From Bacteroidia bacterium (GTDB lineage: Bacteria > Bacteroidota > Bacteroidia > 2-12-FULL-35-15): a stretch of 43,686 nucleotides of DNA. The notes beneath the pieces were generated by a model. It did not search any database. It had not been told where the DNA came from and saw only the letters and a list, made by a program, of their open reading frames with translations. Position 1 is the first letter of the stretch, and every line of letters begins with the position of its first letter. Position numbers and translations under genes: made by a program. Positions 41,524-43,686 of this stretch are shown piece after piece. The stretch is from the NCBI GenBank assembly GCA_016786925.1, contig JAEUTU010000076.1, forward strand, positions 1 to 43,686. Reading direction: 5' to 3'.

Positions 41524-42006
41524 ATGAATATCAATCTGGATAATATTGACCTGAAAATACTTCGCATCTTACAAGAAAATGCCAAGATCACTAACCTTCA
41601 ACTATCCAGTGAAATAGGACTTTCCCCGGCTCCAACACTGGAAAGGGTAAAAAAGCTAGAACGAAAAAAACTAATCAAAGGCTATCATGCACAGTTAAAT
41701 ACTGAACTAGTGGGAGTTGGGATATCGGCCATTATTCAGATCACACTCACCCGTCAGATAGAAAATGCAATCAGCAATTTCAAAAAAGAGATCGATAAGA
41801 TACCGGAGATCATGGAATGCTATCAGGTAACCGGCAATGCCGATTATGTGATAAAAGTAATGATGAAAGACATGCGTGCTTTTGAAGAATTGATCTCACA
41901 AAAATTAAGTAAAATGGAAGAGATCGGGCAAATGCAAACGATGGTAATCCTATCACAGATCAAAGACTCAAAAGTGCTTCCCTTAAGCTACAAAAATGAA
42001 CATTGA
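41524..42006 (+). CDS. Lrp/AsnC-family transcriptional regulator
   Basis: The 160-residue protein has the AsnC-type HTH ([50 protein letters not shown]) and a C-terminal RAM ligand-binding domain ([39 protein letters not shown]). I chose the ATG at 41524 over an upstream TTG that overlaps the promoter. It is divergent from the carboxylase gene and may respond to branched-chain or other amino acids whose breakdown gives propionyl-CoA. That link is inference. Confidence 0.92.
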   Translation: MNINLDNIDLKILRILQENAKITNLQLSSEIGLSPAPTLERVKKLERKKLIKGYHAQLNTELVGVGISAIIQITLTRQIENAISNFKKEIDKIPEIMECYQVTGNADYVIKVMMKDMRAFEELISQKLSKMEEIGQMQTMVILSQIKDSKVLPLSYKNEH

Positions 42007-42352
42007 AGAGCTAAGAGACTATTGTATTTCTAAAAAAGGGGTTGAAGAAACAATGCCTTTTGGCCCTGATACGCTCGTATTCAAAGTGATGGGCAAAGCA
42101 TTTTTATTAACAGGATTGGACGAACTTTCATTGCAGTTCAATGTAAAATGTGATCCAGAATATGCCATCGAATTACGGGAAAAATTTCCTTGTGTGATCC
42201 CGGGATACCACATGAATAAAAAACATTGGAATACGATCATTGCAGATGGATCAGTATCCGACAAGCAATTACAAGCCTGGATCGACCATTCTTATGATAT
42301 GGTAGTAAAAGGCTTGACAAAAAAGGAGAAAGAACTGCTATCGAATTTATAG
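41996..42352 (+). CDS. MmcQ/YjbR-family protein
   Basis: The 118-residue product has the family pattern: [36 protein letters not shown], then CDPEYAIELREKFPCVIPGYHMNKKHWNTI, with the CyaY-like DNA-binding fold. It begins inside the end of the Lrp gene (11-bp overlap), so the two are co-translated. The function in the cell is poorly known. Confidence 0.9.
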   Translation: MNIEELRDYCISKKGVEETMPFGPDTLVFKVMGKAFLLTGLDELSLQFNVKCDPEYAIELREKFPCVIPGYHMNKKHWNTIIADGSVSDKQLQAWIDHSYDMVVKGLTKKEKELLSNL

Positions 42353-42420
42353 AAGCTCCTTTTGTTCAAAACAAAAAGTAAGGTCTTTGATCCCTCACTC
42401 ATTAAATAAGATTTATTGAG

Positions 42421-42428
42421 TAATTTTG
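42421..42428 (+). promoter_or_regulatory. -7 box of the DUF502 gene
   Basis: TAATTTTG matches TAnnTTTG, 22 bases before the start at 42451. Confidence 0.5.
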
Positions 42429-42450
42429 TATCAACATATACCGATACATT

Positions 42451-43026
42451 ATGACCAAAATTGTCCGTTATTTCATTCAAGGTTTGATCATTACCGTCCC
42501 GGTAGGTATCACCGCAATAGTTGTTTATAAGGTTTTTGACTGGGTTCGATCATTGTTCAGTATGTTCGGCACGATCATTAGTCCGGTCATCGATCCTTTT
42601 ATCATTTTAGCAACAGCACTAATTCTGATCTTTTTAATGGGGCTTTTAGGGTCCTCTATCGTTTTGCGCCCTTTGTTCTCATTGCTCGATAATACACTGG
42701 AACAAACTCCGGTTGTTAAAACCGTGTATAGCTCCATCAAGGATTTTATGTCGGCTTTCGTTGGGAGTAAAAAACGATTCAACAAGCCTGTTTTAGTAAC
42801 GATCAACAAAGAAAATAATATCCAGCAATTAGGATTCATTACCAAAGAAGACTTAAGCGAATTAAACTTGAGTAAAAATTGTGTGGCAGTATATATGCCG
42901 CTCTCCTATTCTATTTCAGGAAATTTATTGATCGTACCTACAGATCACATTACGGTTGTTGATGCGTCTTCGGCCGAGGTAATGAAATTCATTGTTTCGG
43001 GCGGTGTAACAGATATTGATGACTAA
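42451..43026 (+). CDS. DUF502 membrane protein
   Basis: The 191-residue product has two transmembrane helices (GLIITVPVGITAIVVYKVF and ILATALILIFLMGLLGSS) and the DUF502 hallmark LEQTPVVKTVYSSIKDFMSAF. A soluble C-terminal beta domain follows, ending in the segment LLIVPTDHITVVDASSAEVMKFIVSGG. It would sit in the inner membrane. The function of the family is not well known. Confidence 0.9.
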   Translation: MTKIVRYFIQGLIITVPVGITAIVVYKVFDWVRSLFSMFGTIISPVIDPFIILATALILIFLMGLLGSSIVLRPLFSLLDNTLEQTPVVKTVYSSIKDFMSAFVGSKKRFNKPVLVTINKENNIQQLGFITKEDLSELNLSKNCVAVYMPLSYSISGNLLIVPTDHITVVDASSAEVMKFIVSGGVTDIDD

Positions 43027-43084
43027 AATTTGTTTTGGCTGAATATTTGCTTAACTTGTACCAACAAATCAAAAAAATACTACG

Positions 43085-43686
43085 ATGAAAAGAATACTTA
43101 CACTTGCACTAGCCGTTTCGATGGGAACAGCTTTGTTCGCACAAAAGATAAAAGTAAAAGAATCCAAGGAAACAATTGGCGGAGCAAGTAACAATGCTTT
43201 AGTTGTAACCCTTTATGGTGTGAGCCCTTCTGATGCAGAAGAGTCGTTCCGTTCATTTATGAAACAATACGATGGGAAACGCTCATCAAAAGATGGAGGA
43301 ATTTTTATAGATAATGCATCTATTAAAGAGATCAGTGGAAACAACACAATCGATATATATGGTATTGCTCAAGGGAAAAAAGGAGATGCTGAGATCACAT
43401 TTGTTGTGGCATTCGACCTTGGAGGCGCTTTCTTAAATTCAAGCGAGCACAAAGATCAGTACAAAATAGCGGAGAAGATCGTGAAAGAATTTGCGGTGAA
43501 AGCCACAAAAGAAGCTATAGAGAATGAATTAAAGACAGCTCAAAAAGCACAGGAAAAATTAGAAGAAGACCAAAAATCATTGGAGAAAGATAAAAAAGGA
43601 TTAGAAAAAGATATTGAAGATTACAAAGCGAAGATCACAAAAGCAGAGCAGGATATTGTGAAAAACAAATCTGATCAAGACAAGAA
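43085..43686 (+). CDS. Secreted coiled-coil protein, 3' end outside the window
   Basis: The first 200 residues are visible. A signal peptide (KRILTLALAVSMGTALFAQ) is followed by a beta-rich domain of about 110 residues (NALVVTLYGVSPSDAEESFRSFMKQY and onward). From residue 150 a lysine/glutamate/aspartate-rich heptad coiled coil begins (LEEDQKSLEKDKKGLEKDIEDYKAKITK) and runs off the window. It is probably a periplasmic or envelope protein. No family name is certain. Confidence 0.8.
   Translation, partial: MKRILTLALAVSMGTALFAQKIKVKESKETIGGASNNALVVTLYGVSPSDAEESFRSFMKQYDGKRSSKDGGIFIDNASIKEISGNNTIDIYGIAQGKKGDAEITFVVAFDLGGAFLNSSEHKDQYKIAEKIVKEFAVKATKEAIENELKTAQKAQEKLEEDQKSLEKDKKGLEKDIEDYKAKITKAEQDIVKNKSDQDK

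Noticed and set aside
1..43686. CRISPR array
   Set aside because: No regularly spaced direct repeats of 23 to 48 bases with unique spacers were seen.

Overview
The window is a chromosomal segment of a member of the Bacteroidota. Supporting signs are TAnnTTTG promoter boxes with almost no Shine-Dalgarno sequences, a lysine/alanine-rich histone H1-like protein, an outer-membrane receptor with a carboxypeptidase-regulatory-like N-terminal domain, a DUF4421 protein, a CWC protein and a low GC content. A Chitinophaga-like lineage is plausible, but the sequence alone does not fix the genus.

Left backbone (1-8990). Ordinary housekeeping and envelope genes: H1-like protein, dipeptide epimerase, a lipoprotein, a YbjN-like protein, an acetyl-CoA hydrolase/CoA-transferase, an MFS transporter, TypA/BipA, a DUF4421 protein and a two-TM potassium channel. 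Clean hairpin terminators lie between most convergent pairs.

Genomic island (8991-34130, about 25 kb). It sits at the 3' end of a tRNA-Cys(GCA) gene and is bounded by a 12-bp direct repeat of the tRNA end. The tRNA's probable original terminator is stranded at the far left end, and the element supplies a new one at its right end. From left to right it carries: a MORN-repeat protein behind an HTH-like protein; an unknown gene; a 433-bp non-coding stretch with a near-perfect three-way-junction fold; a winged-helix protein, an excisionase-like HTH protein and a full-length tyrosine recombinase; unknown genes; a ParB-like protein overlapping a small C5 cytosine methyltransferase; a gene with a possible RteC-like end; a complete type I restriction-modification operon (Xre regulator, HsdM, HNH protein, HsdS, HsdR); a leftward ubiquitin-like conjugation operon (Ubl, E2-like, JAB-E1 fusion, DUF6527); a divergent operon of an RNA polymerase sigma factor, a small basic-tailed protein, an ImmA/IrrE metallopeptidase and perhaps a further gene; an RNase H-like protein; a catalytic-domain-only tyrosine recombinase; and a last small gene. 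No relaxase or conjugation genes are seen, so this is an integrative element with defence cargo rather than a self-transmissible ICE.

Most interesting system. The Ubl operon and the sigma/ImmA operon are divergent. The 356 bp between them holds four copies of TGTCAC-N7-CGTCTT, two facing each way. This suggests one regulatory circuit: a sigma factor held by a small inhibitor, released by an ImmA/IrrE protease, switching on a protein-conjugation defence operon. The E1 part has serines where related adenylyltransferases usually have the PGGxCLxC cysteines, the E2-like protein has only one cysteine, in an unusual place, and the Ubl ends in a free glycine. Together these point to a non-thioester conjugation chemistry.

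Right backbone (34131-43686). A CWC protein, dihydroneopterin aldolase, a TonB-dependent-receptor-like barrel, glutamyl-tRNA synthetase, an rRNA-type methyltransferase, an acyl-CoA carboxylase carboxyltransferase subunit, an Lrp/AsnC regulator, a YjbR/MmcQ protein, a DUF502 membrane protein and a secreted coiled-coil protein cut by the window end.
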